Assembly: GCF_900187395.1 (NCBI RefSeq) | Contig: NZ_FYEZ01000002.1 | Span: forward strand, 310,001 to 374,000 | DNA length: 64,000 bases | Reading direction: 5' to 3' | Source: Kytococcus aerolatus | GTDB taxonomy: Bacteria > Actinomycetota > Actinomycetes > Actinomycetales > Dermatophilaceae | Shown: in pieces, positions 1 to 8,525 of the stretch | How the letters are laid out: each line of letters opens with the position of its first letter | Position numbering within the stretch: the stretch's first letter is position 1 | The notes under the pieces: generated by a model | The model's database searches: none | What the model was told of the DNA's origin: nothing | Seen by the model: only the letters and a program-made list of their open reading frames with translations | Program-made: the position numbers and the translations under genes

Positions 1-2
1 CT

Positions 3-614
3 GCCCAGGCCGGCCTGTGGATGCTGCCGCTGGCGGCGGCCAGCACCTTGGGCACCGTCCTGGCGCCGGTCGTGGCGCGGTGGCTGTCGGTGCGCACGGT
101 CGTCCTGGTCGGTCTGGCGCTCATGAGCCTCGGGCTGGCCACCGGCACCCAGCTGGGGGACGGCCTGCTCGTGTTCGTCCTGCTCTCGGCCTGCTTCGGG
201 ATCGGCTCGGGGCTGGCCGAGACCCTCACCAACGACGTGATCCTGGCCGCCGCGCCGAGCGACCGGGCCGGGGCGGCGGCGGCGATCTCCGAGACCGCCT
301 ACGAGGTCGGGGGAGCGATGGGCACCGCGGTGCTCGGCACGGTGGGGCTGGCGCTCTACTCCACCCGGGTGCAGCAGGGTGCGCCCGCTGGGCTGGGGGA
401 GGGGGCCACCGAGACCGCCGCGCAGACGCTGGCCGCTGCCCACGAGGTCGCCGCCGAGACGCCGGGGGCGGGTCCCGAGCTGGTGGCCCTGGCCGATGCG
501 GCCTTCCTCGCCGGGGTGCATCTCGTCGTCCTGGTGGGGATGACGGTCGGCCTGGGCACGCTCGTCCTGGCCTGGCGCGGGCTGCGCTCGGAGGCCGGGC
601 GCGCCTCCGTCTGA
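3..614 (+). CDS. MFS drug-efflux-type transporter, C-terminal part
   Basis: Partial gene cut by the left edge; about 203 residues remain, with reading frame open from base 3. The visible part holds several strongly hydrophobic helices and begins with A-G-L-W-M-L-P, followed by a helix pair. This resembles the second half of 14-helix DHA2-type (EmrB/QacA) proton-driven exporters, where a similar G-L-x-x-L-P segment occurs. It is an integral membrane protein and the substrate cannot be inferred. The stop lies 97 bases before thrC, which has its own promoter-like box, so the two are probably separate transcription units. The subfamily call is from overall pattern, not from a signature motif. Confidence 0.75.
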   Translation, partial: AQAGLWMLPLAAASTLGTVLAPVVARWLSVRTVVLVGLALMSLGLATGTQLGDGLLVFVLLSACFGIGSGLAETLTNDVILAAAPSDRAGAAAAISETAYEVGGAMGTAVLGTVGLALYSTRVQQGAPAGLGEGATETAAQTLAAAHEVAAETPGAGPELVALADAAFLAGVHLVVLVGMTVGLGTLVLAWRGLRSEAGRASV

Positions 615-678
615 CCCCCGGGGAGGTGCTCGGACGCCCTGCGGCCCCGGTGGTCGCAGCCGCCCGACGGGGTCTCCA

Positions 679-684
679 TAGACT
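679..684 (+). promoter_or_regulatory. Putative -10 box of thrC-thrB
   Basis: TAGACT, followed by a GGAGG ribosome-binding site at 702-706 and the thrC ATG at 712. It is the only clear TAnnnT box in the 97-base gap. No convincing -35 element is visible. Confidence 0.4.
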
Positions 685-711
685 CGGGGGAAAGTCGACC
701 CGGAGGTTCTC

Positions 712-1806
712 ATGGTTCACCAGTGGCGTGGCGTCATCGCCGAGTACGCAGACCGTCTCCCCGCCGAGCTGAGCCAGCAGGTGGTGACCCTCCGCGAGGG
801 CGGCACCCCGCTCATCCCGGCCGAGCACCTCTCGGAGCTGACCGGTGCCCAGGTGCACCTGAAGTACGAGGGCCTGAACCCCACCGGCTCCTTCAAGGAC
901 CGGGGGATGACCGCAGCCATCTCGGCCGCCGCCGCGCGTGGGGCGAAGGCGGTGCTGTGCGCCTCGACCGGCAACACCTCTGCCAGTGCCGCTGCCTACG
1001 CGGCCAAGGCGGGCATGACCTGCGGCGTGCTGGTGCCGGACGGGCACATCGCGATGGGCAAGCTCTCCCAGGCCGTCGCCCACGGGGCCACGCTGCTGCA
1101 GGTGGCGGGCAACTTCGACCAGTGCCTGGTGGTGGCCCGCGAGCTCTCCGAGAAGTACCCGATCGAGCTGGTGAACTCGGTGAACCCGGCGCGCATCGAG
1201 GGGCAGAAGACCGCTTCCTTCGAGGTCGTCGACGCGCTCGGGGACGCCCCGGACATCCACTGCCTCCCGGTGGGCAACGCCGGCAACATCACCGCCTACT
1301 GGCAGGGCTACCGGGAGTACGCCGACCCTGCCGCCCCCGGGGCGAACGGGCAGGCCGCGGCCACCGGCACCCCGGCGATGTGGGGCTTCCAGGCCGCCGG
1401 CGCCGCCCCCATCGTGCTGGGCCACCCGGTGGAGGAGCCGGACACGATCGCCACCGCCATCCGCATCGGCAACCCGGCCTCCTGGCAGCGGGCCGAGGCG
1501 GCCCGGGACGAGTCCGGCGGCCTGATCGACATGGTCACCGACGAGGAGATCCTCGACGCCCACCGCCTCCTCTCCAGCCGTGAGGGGGTCTTCGTCGAGC
1601 CGGCCTCGGCGGCCTCGGTGGCGGGCCTGCTGAAGATGCACGCCGCGGGCAGGGTCCCGGCCGGGGCCACGATCGTCTGCACGGTCACCGGGCACGGGCT
1701 CAAGGACACCCAGTGGGCCCTCAAGGGCGCCGACGGCGACGACGTCGAGCCCACCCGCGTGCCGGTGGACCCCGACGGGATCGCTGCCGCCCTCGGGCTC
1801 GCCTGA
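712..1806 (+). CDS. thrC: Threonine synthase
   Basis: PLP-dependent enzyme converting O-phosphohomoserine to threonine in the cytoplasm. At 364 residues it has the length of the short bacterial/archaeal type. The PLP lysine lies in the motif [10 protein letters not shown] near residue 62, with the S-T-G-N-T-S phosphate-contact loop downstream. The ATG at 712 follows GGAGG by 5 bases. The stop overlaps the thrB start by one base (TGATG), so the two are translationally coupled. The homoserine dehydrogenase gene hom, often found just upstream in Actinobacteria, is not here; an MFS transporter takes that place. Confidence 0.95.
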   Translation: MVHQWRGVIAEYADRLPAELSQQVVTLREGGTPLIPAEHLSELTGAQVHLKYEGLNPTGSFKDRGMTAAISAAAARGAKAVLCASTGNTSASAAAYAAKAGMTCGVLVPDGHIAMGKLSQAVAHGATLLQVAGNFDQCLVVARELSEKYPIELVNSVNPARIEGQKTASFEVVDALGDAPDIHCLPVGNAGNITAYWQGYREYADPAAPGANGQAAATGTPAMWGFQAAGAAPIVLGHPVEEPDTIATAIRIGNPASWQRAEAARDESGGLIDMVTDEEILDAHRLLSSREGVFVEPASAASVAGLLKMHAAGRVPAGATIVCTVTGHGLKDTQWALKGADGDDVEPTRVPVDPDGIAAALGLA

Positions 1807-2768
1807 TGGCGGGTCCGGCCCCCGGGCTCGCGCTCACCGTCCGTGTCCCGGGCAGCTCGGCGAACCTGGGCCCCGGCTTCGACGCCGTGGGGCTCGCCCT
1901 CGGTGTGTACGACGAGTACGAGGTCGAGGTGCTGCCGCGGCCCGGGCTGGTGGTGCGCCTGGAGGGGGAGGGGCGGCGCCGGCTCCCGGCGAACGAGAAG
2001 CACCTGGTGGCCGCGCAGCTGCGGGCCGGGCTCGAGGCCCGGGGCATCGGCTGGCTGGACGGGTACGGCCTGCGCCTGACCTGCCGCAACACGCTGCCCA
2101 TGGCGGCCGGGATGGGTTCCTCCGCCGCGGGGATCGTCGCCGGGAGGGCGCTCGCCGCAGGGCTGACCGCGCCGGACGCGCTCACTCCGCCGGATGGTCT
2201 CGGTGCGTCCGAGCTGGACCGGATCAACGGCGAGGCGGCCGCGGTCGAGGGGCACCCGGACAACACCTCGGCCTCGGTGCACGGAGGGCTCACCCTCTCG
2301 TGGGCCGACCGGGAGGGTGGGACCTGCACGGTGCGTCCCTCCCTGCACCCGGAGGTGACGGCTGTGGTCCTCCGACCGGTCGCCGAGTCGGTGTCCACCG
2401 CCGCGGCCCGGGCCGCGCTCGGGCCGTGCGTCCCGCGGGCGGACGCCGTCGAGCAGGCCACCCGCTCCGCCCTGCTGCTGCACGCCCTCACCGCTGACCC
2501 CGGTCTGCTGTGGGAGGCGACCGCTGACCGCCTGCACCAGGAGGCCCGGCGCAGCGTCTACCCGGTGAGCATGGCGGCGGTCGACGTGCTGCGGGAGGCC
2601 GGGCACGCCGGGGCGGTCTCTGGCGCGGGCCCCACCGTGCTCTGCCTGACCACCGCCGACCGGGTGTCGGAGGTGCTCGCCCTGGCCGAGCAGTGGCCGG
2701 CGGAGTGGGACGTCCGCGCCCCGGGGATCGACACCCAGGGGCTGGAGGTCACGATCCGGGAACGGTGA
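1806..2768 (+). CDS. thrB: Homoserine kinase
   Basis: GHMP-family kinase that phosphorylates homoserine to supply threonine synthase, encoded just upstream. It has 320 residues, typical for the family. The N-terminal substrate motif P-G-S-S-A-N-L-G-P-G-F-D is near residue 15. The GHMP ATP-binding loop P-M-A-A-G-M-G-S-S-A lies near residues 98-107, and the C-terminal G-A-V-S-G-A-G-P-T motif is present. I chose the ATG at 1806, which overlaps the thrC stop, because family homology begins directly after it. The longer in-frame extension inside thrC is arginine-rich and unlike any kinase. Confidence 0.95.
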   Translation: MAGPAPGLALTVRVPGSSANLGPGFDAVGLALGVYDEYEVEVLPRPGLVVRLEGEGRRRLPANEKHLVAAQLRAGLEARGIGWLDGYGLRLTCRNTLPMAAGMGSSAAGIVAGRALAAGLTAPDALTPPDGLGASELDRINGEAAAVEGHPDNTSASVHGGLTLSWADREGGTCTVRPSLHPEVTAVVLRPVAESVSTAAARAALGPCVPRADAVEQATRSALLLHALTADPGLLWEATADRLHQEARRSVYPVSMAAVDVLREAGHAGAVSGAGPTVLCLTTADRVSEVLALAEQWPAEWDVRAPGIDTQGLEVTIRER

Positions 2769-2865
2769 TGGCGCCGTGCGACCACCGTCGATAGGTTTGG
2801 TCACGCCGGCAGCGGTCGTGGCCGCTCCGGGGAGCACCCACTCGTTTACTGCTAGGAGGGCACTC

Positions 2866-4128
2866 ATGACCACCGATCTCTCGCGCCGTTCCTTCTCCGC
2901 CCTGACCGCAGCCGGTGCCACCTCGGCCGCGCTGGCTGGGGCGGCGGGGACCGCGGCCCATGCCGTCGGCCCGAGCGCCAATCTCGCCAGCACGCCGGGG
3001 GCGGACGCCCTCCAGTCCTCGATGGACGCCATGAACGGAAACCCTCTCCACGGATCGATGGTGTCCGTGCGTGGCTCCTACGGCTTCGTCGACCTCGCGT
3101 CGGGCCAGCAGTCCCGCGCCTTCCGGAACGCCATCCGCGTGAACTTCCGGGCCCGGATCTCCTCGATCACCAAGCCGATGGTGGCCACCGTGGTGATGCA
3201 GGAGGTGGAGCGCGGCACCTGGACGCTGGACTCCACCCTCGACCAGTTCCTCCCCGGGCTGTGGCCCGGGCGTGGCAAGGTCACCATCGGCCAGCTGCTC
3301 AACCACACCTCGGGCATGCCCTGCCACCTCAACGACTTCATGACGGCGGCCAACCCCACCGGTCAGGTCATCAAGGCGGTCACCGACAACCGGTACACCC
3401 ACGCCGACCACGTCGCCCAGGCCCAGCGCTACGAGTGGAAGTTCGAGCCGGGTGAGGGATGGGCCTACTCCAACACGGGCTACGTGGTCCTCTCGATGCT
3501 CCTGGAGAAGGTGACCGGTACGGAGATCGGTGCCCTGCTGCGCCAGCGCATCTTCGACAAGGGGCTCAACCAGACCCGGCTGTACAACTCGCGTCGCGTC
3601 GACTTCGAGGAGATCGAGGACTACCACCTCGAGGGGGACCAGGAGGTCCGCCTGAACGACCTCGACATGTCGATCTTCTCCGGCTCCGGCGGCGCCACCG
3701 CCACTGCCGCTGACCTGACGGACTTCCATCACCTGCTCATGAAGGGCCACCTGGTCTCGCAGGACACGGTGGACCAGATGCTCACCCCGGTGGGCGCAGC
3801 CGTCGAGGCCGGTTACGGCTACGGGGTCTTCTGGATCGACGACGTCTGGTCGGGCAGCGGGAAGCTCTTCGGCCACGACGGCGGCGGGTTCGGCTCCACG
3901 GCGCTCTCGCTCACGAGCCGTGACGGCCGTCGCCGGGTCTCGCTGACCTTCGCCGGCCGCGCCTTCGACGAGGACGGCTTCACGGCCACCCAGGAGGGGA
4001 TGGCGAAGGTCCTGGCGAACGCCTTCGCCATCTCCAACGGCACCGCAGCGGGACGCGTCCGGGTCCTCTCGAGTGCCGGCGCCACCTCCCGCGCCTTCCA
4101 CGCCGACGCCCGCACCCGCATCGGCTGA
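2866..4128 (+). CDS. Secreted serine hydrolase, beta-lactamase class C fold
   Basis: A 420-residue protein of the class C beta-lactamase / penicillin-binding-protein-like / esterase family. The nucleophile motif S-I-T-K is at residues 100-103, Y-S-N at 201-203, and H-D-G-G at 337-340 stands where K-T-G is found in classical enzymes. The N-terminus reads S-R-R-S-F followed by an Ala-rich hydrophobic stretch ending A-H-A, which fits a twin-arginine (Tat) export signal. The start at 2866 has the ribosome-binding site AGGAGGG at 2854-2860. The substrate (peptide, ester or beta-lactam) cannot be told from sequence. It stands alone, with a TAGGTT box near 2792 and a terminator at 4144. Confidence 0.85.
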   Translation: MTTDLSRRSFSALTAAGATSAALAGAAGTAAHAVGPSANLASTPGADALQSSMDAMNGNPLHGSMVSVRGSYGFVDLASGQQSRAFRNAIRVNFRARISSITKPMVATVVMQEVERGTWTLDSTLDQFLPGLWPGRGKVTIGQLLNHTSGMPCHLNDFMTAANPTGQVIKAVTDNRYTHADHVAQAQRYEWKFEPGEGWAYSNTGYVVLSMLLEKVTGTEIGALLRQRIFDKGLNQTRLYNSRRVDFEEIEDYHLEGDQEVRLNDLDMSIFSGSGGATATAADLTDFHHLLMKGHLVSQDTVDQMLTPVGAAVEAGYGYGVFWIDDVWSGSGKLFGHDGGGFGSTALSLTSRDGRRRVSLTFAGRAFDEDGFTATQEGMAKVLANAFAISNGTAAGRVRVLSSAGATSRAFHADARTRIG

Positions 4129-4143
4129 CACAGCCTGCTCGAC

Positions 4144-4184
4144 CCGCTGGGCCCGGCACGCCTCGAGCGAGCCGGGCCCAGCGG
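4144..4184 (+). terminator. Hairpin after the serine hydrolase gene
   Basis: Perfect 14-bp inverted repeat (4144-4157 with 4171-4184) and a 13-base loop, in the gap between the serine hydrolase stop and prfB. No T-tract follows, as usual at this base composition. Confidence 0.65.
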
Positions 4185-4212
4185 CCGTCCCGGTGCCGCC
4201 TCGCGAGCAACG

Positions 4213-4218
4213 TAGACT
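4213..4218 (+). promoter_or_regulatory. -10 box for a leaderless prfB transcript
   Basis: TAGACT, 8 bases before the GTG start of prfB at 4227, with no ribosome-binding site between. The spacing would put the transcription start on or next to the start codon. Confidence 0.55.
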
Positions 4219-4226
4219 GACCTGCT

Positions 4227-5339
4227 GTGGCTGTTGACTTCGCGCAAGAGATCAAGAACCTCCGCACGACCATGGAGTCGGTGCGGGAGGTCATCGACCT
4301 GTCCACGCTGAAGGAGCGGCTGGCCGACCTGGAGAAGCAGTCCAGCGCGCCGGACCTCTGGGACGACCCCGAGCAGGGCCAGAAGGTCTCCTCCGCGATG
4401 TCCGCCGTGCGCAGCGACGTCGAGCGCGTGGAGAACATGGACGCGCGCATCGACGACCTCGAGGTCCTCGTCGAGATGGCCGAGGAGGAGTCCGACGCCG
4501 AGACCCGTGCCGAGGCCGAGAAGGAGCTCGAGGCGATCCAGAAGGACGTCGAGAAGCTCGAGGTCCGCACGCTCATGTCGGGGGAGTACGACGAGCGCGA
4601 GGCCGTCATCACCATCCGCGCCGGCGCCGGTGGTGTCGACGCCGCGGACTTCGCCGAGATGCTCATGCGCATGTACCTGCGCTGGGCCGAGCGCCACGAG
4701 TACCCGACCAAGGTGCTGGACACCTCCTACGCCGAGGAGGCCGGCCTGAAGTCGGTCACCTTCGAGGTCAACGTGCCCTACGCCTACGGCCACCTCGTCG
4801 TCGAGGGCGGCACCCACCGTCTGGTGCGCATCTCGCCCTATGACAACCAGGGCCGCCGCCAGACCTCCTTCGCCGCCGTCGAGGTGGTGCCGGTCATCGA
4901 GTCGACCGACTCCATCGAGATCCCGGAGAACGAGATCAAGGTCGACGTCTTCCGCTCCTCGGGCCCCGGCGGCCAGTCGGTGAACACCACCGACTCCGCC
5001 GTGCGCATGACGCACATCCCCACCGGCATCGTCGTCTCGATGCAGAACGAGAAGTCGCAGATCCAGAACCGTGCCGCCGCGCTGCGCGTGCTCCAGTCGC
5101 GCCTGCTGCTGCAGCGCAAGGCCGAGGAGGCCGCCGAGCGCAAGGAGCTGGCCGGCGACATCAAGGCCAGCTGGGGCGACCAGATGCGCTCCTACGTGCT
5201 GCACCCGTACCAGATGGTCAAGGACCTGCGCACCGGCCACGAGGTCGGCAACACCCAGAACGTCTTCGACGGCGACATCGACGCGTTCATCGAGGCCGGC
5301 ATCCGCTGGCAGCGTGGCCAGGACCGCGACGCCAGCTGA
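4227..5339 (+). CDS. prfB: Peptide chain release factor 2
   Basis: Class I release factor for UGA and UAA stop codons, 370 residues. The peptidyl-transferase motif G-G-Q is at residues 248-250. The stop-codon-recognition tripeptide at 203-205 reads S-P-Y, whereas RF2 proteins normally have S-P-F (see findings). The gene is one continuous frame, so the autoregulatory +1 frameshift of many bacterial prfB genes is absent. The GTG start lies 8 bases after TAGACT without a ribosome-binding site, suggesting a leaderless mRNA. In most Actinobacteria ftsE and ftsX follow; here smpB comes next, after a terminator. Confidence 0.95.
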   Translation: MAVDFAQEIKNLRTTMESVREVIDLSTLKERLADLEKQSSAPDLWDDPEQGQKVSSAMSAVRSDVERVENMDARIDDLEVLVEMAEEESDAETRAEAEKELEAIQKDVEKLEVRTLMSGEYDEREAVITIRAGAGGVDAADFAEMLMRMYLRWAERHEYPTKVLDTSYAEEAGLKSVTFEVNVPYAYGHLVVEGGTHRLVRISPYDNQGRRQTSFAAVEVVPVIESTDSIEIPENEIKVDVFRSSGPGGQSVNTTDSAVRMTHIPTGIVVSMQNEKSQIQNRAAALRVLQSRLLLQRKAEEAAERKELAGDIKASWGDQMRSYVLHPYQMVKDLRTGHEVGNTQNVFDGDIDAFIEAGIRWQRGQDRDAS

Positions 5340-5345
5340 CGCCGC

Positions 5346-5389
5346 ACGCTGCGGGGCGCATCCGGGAATCCGGGTGCGCCCCGCAGCGT
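5346..5389 (+). terminator. Strong hairpin between prfB and smpB
   Basis: Perfect 15-bp stem (5346-5360 with 5375-5389) with a further CCGG/CCGG pairing inside the loop, starting 7 bases after the prfB stop. It separates prfB from smpB. Confidence 0.7.
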
Positions 5390-5457
5390 TGGACAGGTAC
5401 TGTGCACCGTCCCGACCGGGGGCACCGGGCCACGTGACACGAGCGGAAGGAGGAGCG

Positions 5458-5958
5458 ATGGCCAGCAAGAAGAAGGCGAAGGACGACCCGCGCAACAAGG
5501 TCATCGCCACCAACCGCAAGGCGCGGCACGACTACGTCATCGAGGACACCTACGAGGCGGGCATCTCGCTGATGGGCACCGAGGTGAAGTCGCTGCGCAT
5601 GGGCCGGGCCTCCCTGGTGGAGGGTTTCGTCTCCGACCAGTACGGCGAGCTGTACCTGGAGAACGTGCACATCCCGGAGTACCTCAACGGTTCCTGGACC
5701 AACCACGCCGCCCGGCGCCGCCGCAAGCTGTTGCTGCACCGCCACGAGATCGAGCGACTCATCAGCAAGTCCAGCGAGGTCGGGCACACGATCGTGCCGC
5801 TCAAGCTGTACTTCAAGGACGGCCGGGTCAAGGTCGAGATCGCCCTGGCCAAGGGCAAGAAGATGTACGACAAGCGCCACGCCCTGCGGGAGAAGCAGGA
5901 CGAGCGGGAGAAGCAGGCGCAGATGTCCCTGCGTTACCGGATGCAACAGGCGCGCTGA
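5458..5958 (+). CDS. smpB: SsrA-binding protein SmpB
   Basis: Small basic RNA-binding protein that brings tmRNA to stalled ribosomes for trans-translation. Its 166 residues are normal length. Family features are visible: [10 protein letters not shown] near the start, the G-T-E-V-K-S-L-R core near residue 41, and a basic, Lys/Arg-rich C-terminal tail. The ATG at 5458 follows AAGGAGGAG at 5446-5454. The tmRNA gene lies 127 bases downstream, the usual pairing. Confidence 0.97.
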   Translation: MASKKKAKDDPRNKVIATNRKARHDYVIEDTYEAGISLMGTEVKSLRMGRASLVEGFVSDQYGELYLENVHIPEYLNGSWTNHAARRRRKLLLHRHEIERLISKSSEVGHTIVPLKLYFKDGRVKVEIALAKGKKMYDKRHALREKQDEREKQAQMSLRYRMQQAR

Positions 5959-5993
5959 GCCCCGAGCCACCGGTCCTCCTGGCCGGGAATGCC

Positions 5994-6023
5994 TTGGCAG
6001 CACCCGGTGTTGACCAGTACGAT
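5994..6023 (+). promoter_or_regulatory. Putative ssrA promoter
   Basis: TTGGCA at 5994-5999 and TACGAT at 6018-6023, separated by 18 bases, upstream of the mature tmRNA 5' end. The roughly 55-nt leader would be removed by RNase P. A small hairpin at 6030-6046 lies between and may instead be the smpB terminator. Confidence 0.45.
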
Positions 6024-6085
6024 GAACCACTCACCCCTCGGGTGAGCTGTTACTTCACAACCGCACAGCGATGACGTGACCCCAC

Positions 6086-6451
6086 GGGGATGATCGGTTT
6101 CGACGTCGATCATGGTTCCAGGGGAAGCGGGCCGAGAAGGCAAGGTCATCTCGTAAACGTTCCTTGCAAACCCATAGGTGCCAATTCCAAGCGCACCGAC
6201 TTCGCCCTCGCCGCCTGAGCGAGCCCGAAGTCTGTCAGCCTGAGCTAGTTCCCGACTCAGTGCCTGGCATCATCTAGGGGACTTGCTGCACGGCATCGCC
6301 GAGGTGTCGTGCGGGACTCTCACTCGGCTGGGCCTGTCAGGAGACGTGTGCGTGCGAGTCCTGGGGCCGAGAAAATCCACAGCGCACTGCGCCCGGAGAA
6401 GCCCTGGTTGTGTGACGACGGACGCGGGTTCGATTCCCGCCATCTCCACCA
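6086..6451 (+). ncRNA. ssrA: Transfer-messenger RNA (tmRNA)
   Basis: One-piece tmRNA of about 366 nt. The tRNA-like acceptor arm pairs GGGGATG at the 5' end with CATCTCC near the 3' end (one G-U pair), followed by A and an encoded CCA. A T-loop (GGTTCGATTCC) precedes it. The tag reading frame starts at the resume codon GCC (6180) and stops at TGA (6216-6218), encoding A-N-S-K-R-T-D-F-A-L-A-A. The A-L-A-A end is the usual degradation signal for ClpXP-type proteases. It lies directly downstream of smpB. Confidence 0.95.
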
Positions 6452-6485
6452 CCAGTGTCACGTCATCGCGAACGGTTCGTGAACA

Positions 6486-6521
6486 CGGAAGGCCGCCCTC
6501 GGATCCGGGGGCGGCCTTCCG
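6486..6521 (+). terminator. tmRNA terminator, probably bidirectional
   Basis: Perfect 13-bp stem (6486-6498 with 6509-6521) about 35 bases after the tmRNA CCA. The converging tatD-like gene ends at 6533 on the other strand, so the hairpin could serve both. Confidence 0.75.
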
Positions 6522-6532
6522 TGCGTCTGCCG

Positions 6533-7350
6533 TCAGTCGATGCCGTACAGCCGCGCCTGGTTCTGGCGCAGCGTGTCGGCGGACTCCCGCCCCCTCAGCC
6601 CGACCAGGGCATCCCGGAGCCCACCCAGTGCCGTGGCCAGCTCGTCGGCGTGCGCGGCGCCGAGTACCCGCGCATCGCACTCCGGGGTGACCGGCCCGGC
6701 CGGCAGGTCGCTCTCCAGCAGGAGCCGCTCGGAAGGTACCTGCCGGACGTAGGCACGGCCCCGCTTGCCGGTGATCATGGCCGGGTCCACCGAGACGTAC
6801 CCGCCCGCGTGGACCAGCCGGGTCAGCTCGTCGCTGGTGCCGGTGAACCAGTGCACGACGGGCACGACGTGGTGGGTGACCAGGTCGAGTTCCTCGACCA
6901 GGTCCAGCACCGCCGACACCGCGCGCACCGCGTGGAGCGAGACCACCACCGGCTCCGAGGGCTCGCGGGCGGCGGCCGCCTCGCGGGCTGCCCGCAGGAT
7001 CTCCTCCAGGACCCGCACCTGCCGGGTGGCAGGCACCGTGGCCAGGCGTCGGGGGCGTGGTCCAGCCCCGCCTCGCCCACGAAGCGCGGCCGCGTCAGGG
7101 CCGACGGCACGAGCGCCAGCTCGGCCTCGGTGCGCGCCAGGTCGTCGAGCTCCCAGGGATGCAGTCCGACGGAGAGCCGGGGAGCAGCCGCACCCCAGAC
7201 CGTCGCCTCCCGGGCCAGCGCCAGGAAGTCCGAGGGCCGCAGCGTCTGCGCGACCACGGCGGCACCACGTCCGCCGAGCTCCTCGAGGAAGGCCTGCCGG
7301 GCTGCGCCCGGCGGCAGGAAGTCCAGGTGGTGGTGCGTGTCCAGCAGCAC
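6533..7350 (-). pseudogene. TatD-family metal-dependent hydrolase, frameshifted
   Basis: Two overlapping frames together give one TatD-type hydrolase (deoxyribonuclease/amidohydrolase fold). The first part, from GTG 7350, has D-T-H-H-H-L-D, G-L-H-P-W-E and G-E-A-G-L-D-H. The second part has S-L-H-A-V-R-A, V-H-W-F-T-G and the late E-S-D-L-P metal ligand. The frames join if one base is added at the five-C run (GGGGG at 7051-7055 on the + strand), which restores smooth homology. The break may be a real mutation, an assembly error in a homopolymer, or slippage. It starts 3 bases after the broken tcdA-like gene, so the two formed one operon. Confidence 0.75.
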
Positions 7351-7353
7351 GGC

Positions 7354-7866
7354 TCAGTCCGGGGGCGAGAGCGACGGGGGCGCAGCCATCGGCTCCAGCC
7401 CGGCCAACCGCCGGATCGCCAGCCCCGCCAGCATCTGGCCCATGATCGGCGGCAGATAGCTCATCGACCCCAGCGTCTGCGCCTTGGTGCGGCCCTCACC
7501 GGCGATCTCCACCGGCCGCTCGTCCGCGAAGAGAACCTCGAGCCCGGAGAACCCGCGGTGGCGGCACTCCCGGCGGACCACCCGGCAGTCCGGGTTGATG
7601 TCGGAGATCATCTCCGCCATCACCTCGGCCTTGACCCGCCCCACCGTCGAGACGAAGGCCAGCGTCTGCCGGTTGATCTTGCTCGGCTCCACCACGTCCT
7701 CGTCGAGCACGACCAGCGAGCCCACCCCGCCGCGTGCCAGGGCCTCGGCGCAGCTGGAGCCCACGCCACCGAGACCCAGCACCAGCACGGTGGCCTCCTG
7801 CAGGCGTGCCAGTCCGGCGTCCCCGAGCACTAGGCGCAGCTAGGAGAGACCCTCGTTCGGCACCAT
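7354..7866 (-). pseudogene. Degraded ThiF/E1-like tRNA t6A dehydratase (TcdA-like)
   Basis: Resembles TcdA (CsdL), which cyclises threonylcarbamoyl-adenosine in tRNA. The ATP-binding loop G-L-G-G-V-G-S-S and the D-E-D-V-V-E-P-S-K-I-N-R-Q region are intact. After D-I-N-P-D the frame jumps straight to R-V-V-R-R-E-C-R, so about 80 residues normally holding the D-A-I-D metal motif and the M-G-A-G-N loop are missing in frame. The best start, ATG 7866, has a GAGGAG ribosome-binding site but is followed by an in-frame TAG at 7842-7840; only GTG 7830 could reinitiate. Two independent lesions argue for a pseudogene, though a short protein could still be made. Confidence 0.75.
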
Positions 7867-7986
7867 CGCCTCAGCTCCTCTCGTCCGTCGAGCAGCCGGC
7901 ACTGTAGACGGGCGCCCAGGGCGTCCCCGCGCTCCACCAGCGGAGCCGCGTGCCGCGCGCAGAGGAGCACGCAGGGAGCCACACGA

Positions 7987-8013
7987 GGGCCGCCCCCTTG
8001 TCAGGGGCGGCCC
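7987..8013 (-). terminator. Hairpin after the thioredoxin-like gene
   Basis: Perfect 10-bp stem (7987-7996 with 8004-8013), 7-base loop, just beyond the 3' end of the minus-strand thioredoxin gene. It would separate that gene from the tcdA/tatD remnant. Confidence 0.65.
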
Positions 8014-8036
8014 GTGGCGTCTGTGGGGGTGGAGGG

Positions 8037-8420
8037 TCAGTCGGCGCCGATGACGGTGGTGCCCTGCTCGGTGACCGCCTGGCGCATCTCCTCGATGTCG
8101 GCCTCGGCGAACAGGCGCACCAGCTGCTCGAGGTTCTCCGCCGTGTAGACGCCGGACTCGAGGTGCAGCAGCATGCCCTCGCGGAAGATCACGGTGGTCG
8201 GCCAGGTGGTCACCCCGCTGGAGGCGAAGACCTGGGGGGCGGACTGCGCGGTGACGTCGAAGAACGCGGCCTCGCCGTCCATGGTGTCGGCCACCTGCTG
8301 CAGGGCCCGGTGATACTCCTGGCAGGCGTCGCAGAACTCGTCAGTGATCACGACGACGGCGACGTCCGCTGCGGCGACCTCCGGCTCGAACGTCTCGTCA
8401 GTCAATGTGCGCACCTTCAT
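8037..8420 (-). CDS. Thioredoxin-like protein with C-D-A-C site
   Basis: A 127-residue single-domain thioredoxin-fold protein without signal peptide, so cytoplasmic. The redox site reads F-C-D-A-C near residues 30-33, unlike the W-C-G-P-C of classical thioredoxins. The expected cis-proline is in T-T-W-P-T. A disulfide or chaperone-like role is plausible; the partner is unknown. The ATG at 8420 has no ribosome-binding site but follows TACTGT (read on the minus strand, 8432-8427) by 6 bases, which fits a leaderless mRNA. It is divergent from the malic enzyme gene. Confidence 0.8.
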   Translation of the reverse strand: MKVRTLTDETFEPEVAAADVAVVVITDEFCDACQEYHRALQQVADTMDGEAAFFDVTAQSAPQVFASSGVTTWPTTVIFREGMLLHLESGVYTAENLEQLVRLFAEADIEEMRQAVTEQGTTVIGAD

Positions 8421-8426
8421 GCCTTC

Positions 8427-8432
8427 ACAGTA
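8427..8432 (-). promoter_or_regulatory. -10 box for a leaderless thioredoxin-like transcript
   Basis: TACTGT on the minus strand, 6 bases before the ATG at 8420. It lies in the 105-base divergent region shared with the malic enzyme gene, which has a weaker CACAAT box at 8514-8519, 6 bases before its own ATG. Confidence 0.5.
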
Positions 8433-8525
8433 GCCAATGCTGCTGAATTCCGGCGCGAACCCCGCAGGGCTCCGACGAAGCGGGTGAGAGACCCGTCACG
8501 GGCCCCGATGGTCCACAATGGGCAC

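Noticed and set aside
226-1695. Long minus-strand open frame opposite thrC
   Set aside because: Arg/Gly/Pro-rich translation without family features; a G+C-driven shadow of the plus-strand genes thrC and the MFS fragment.
4227-4320. Programmed +1 frameshift in prfB
   Set aside because: The gene is one continuous frame; no in-frame TGA or upstream slippery segment is present.
6823-7350. Deliberate -1 ribosomal frameshift in the TatD-like gene
   Set aside because: The C5 run could slip, but no heptamer of the standard type and no following pseudoknot are evident; mutation or sequence error is simpler.
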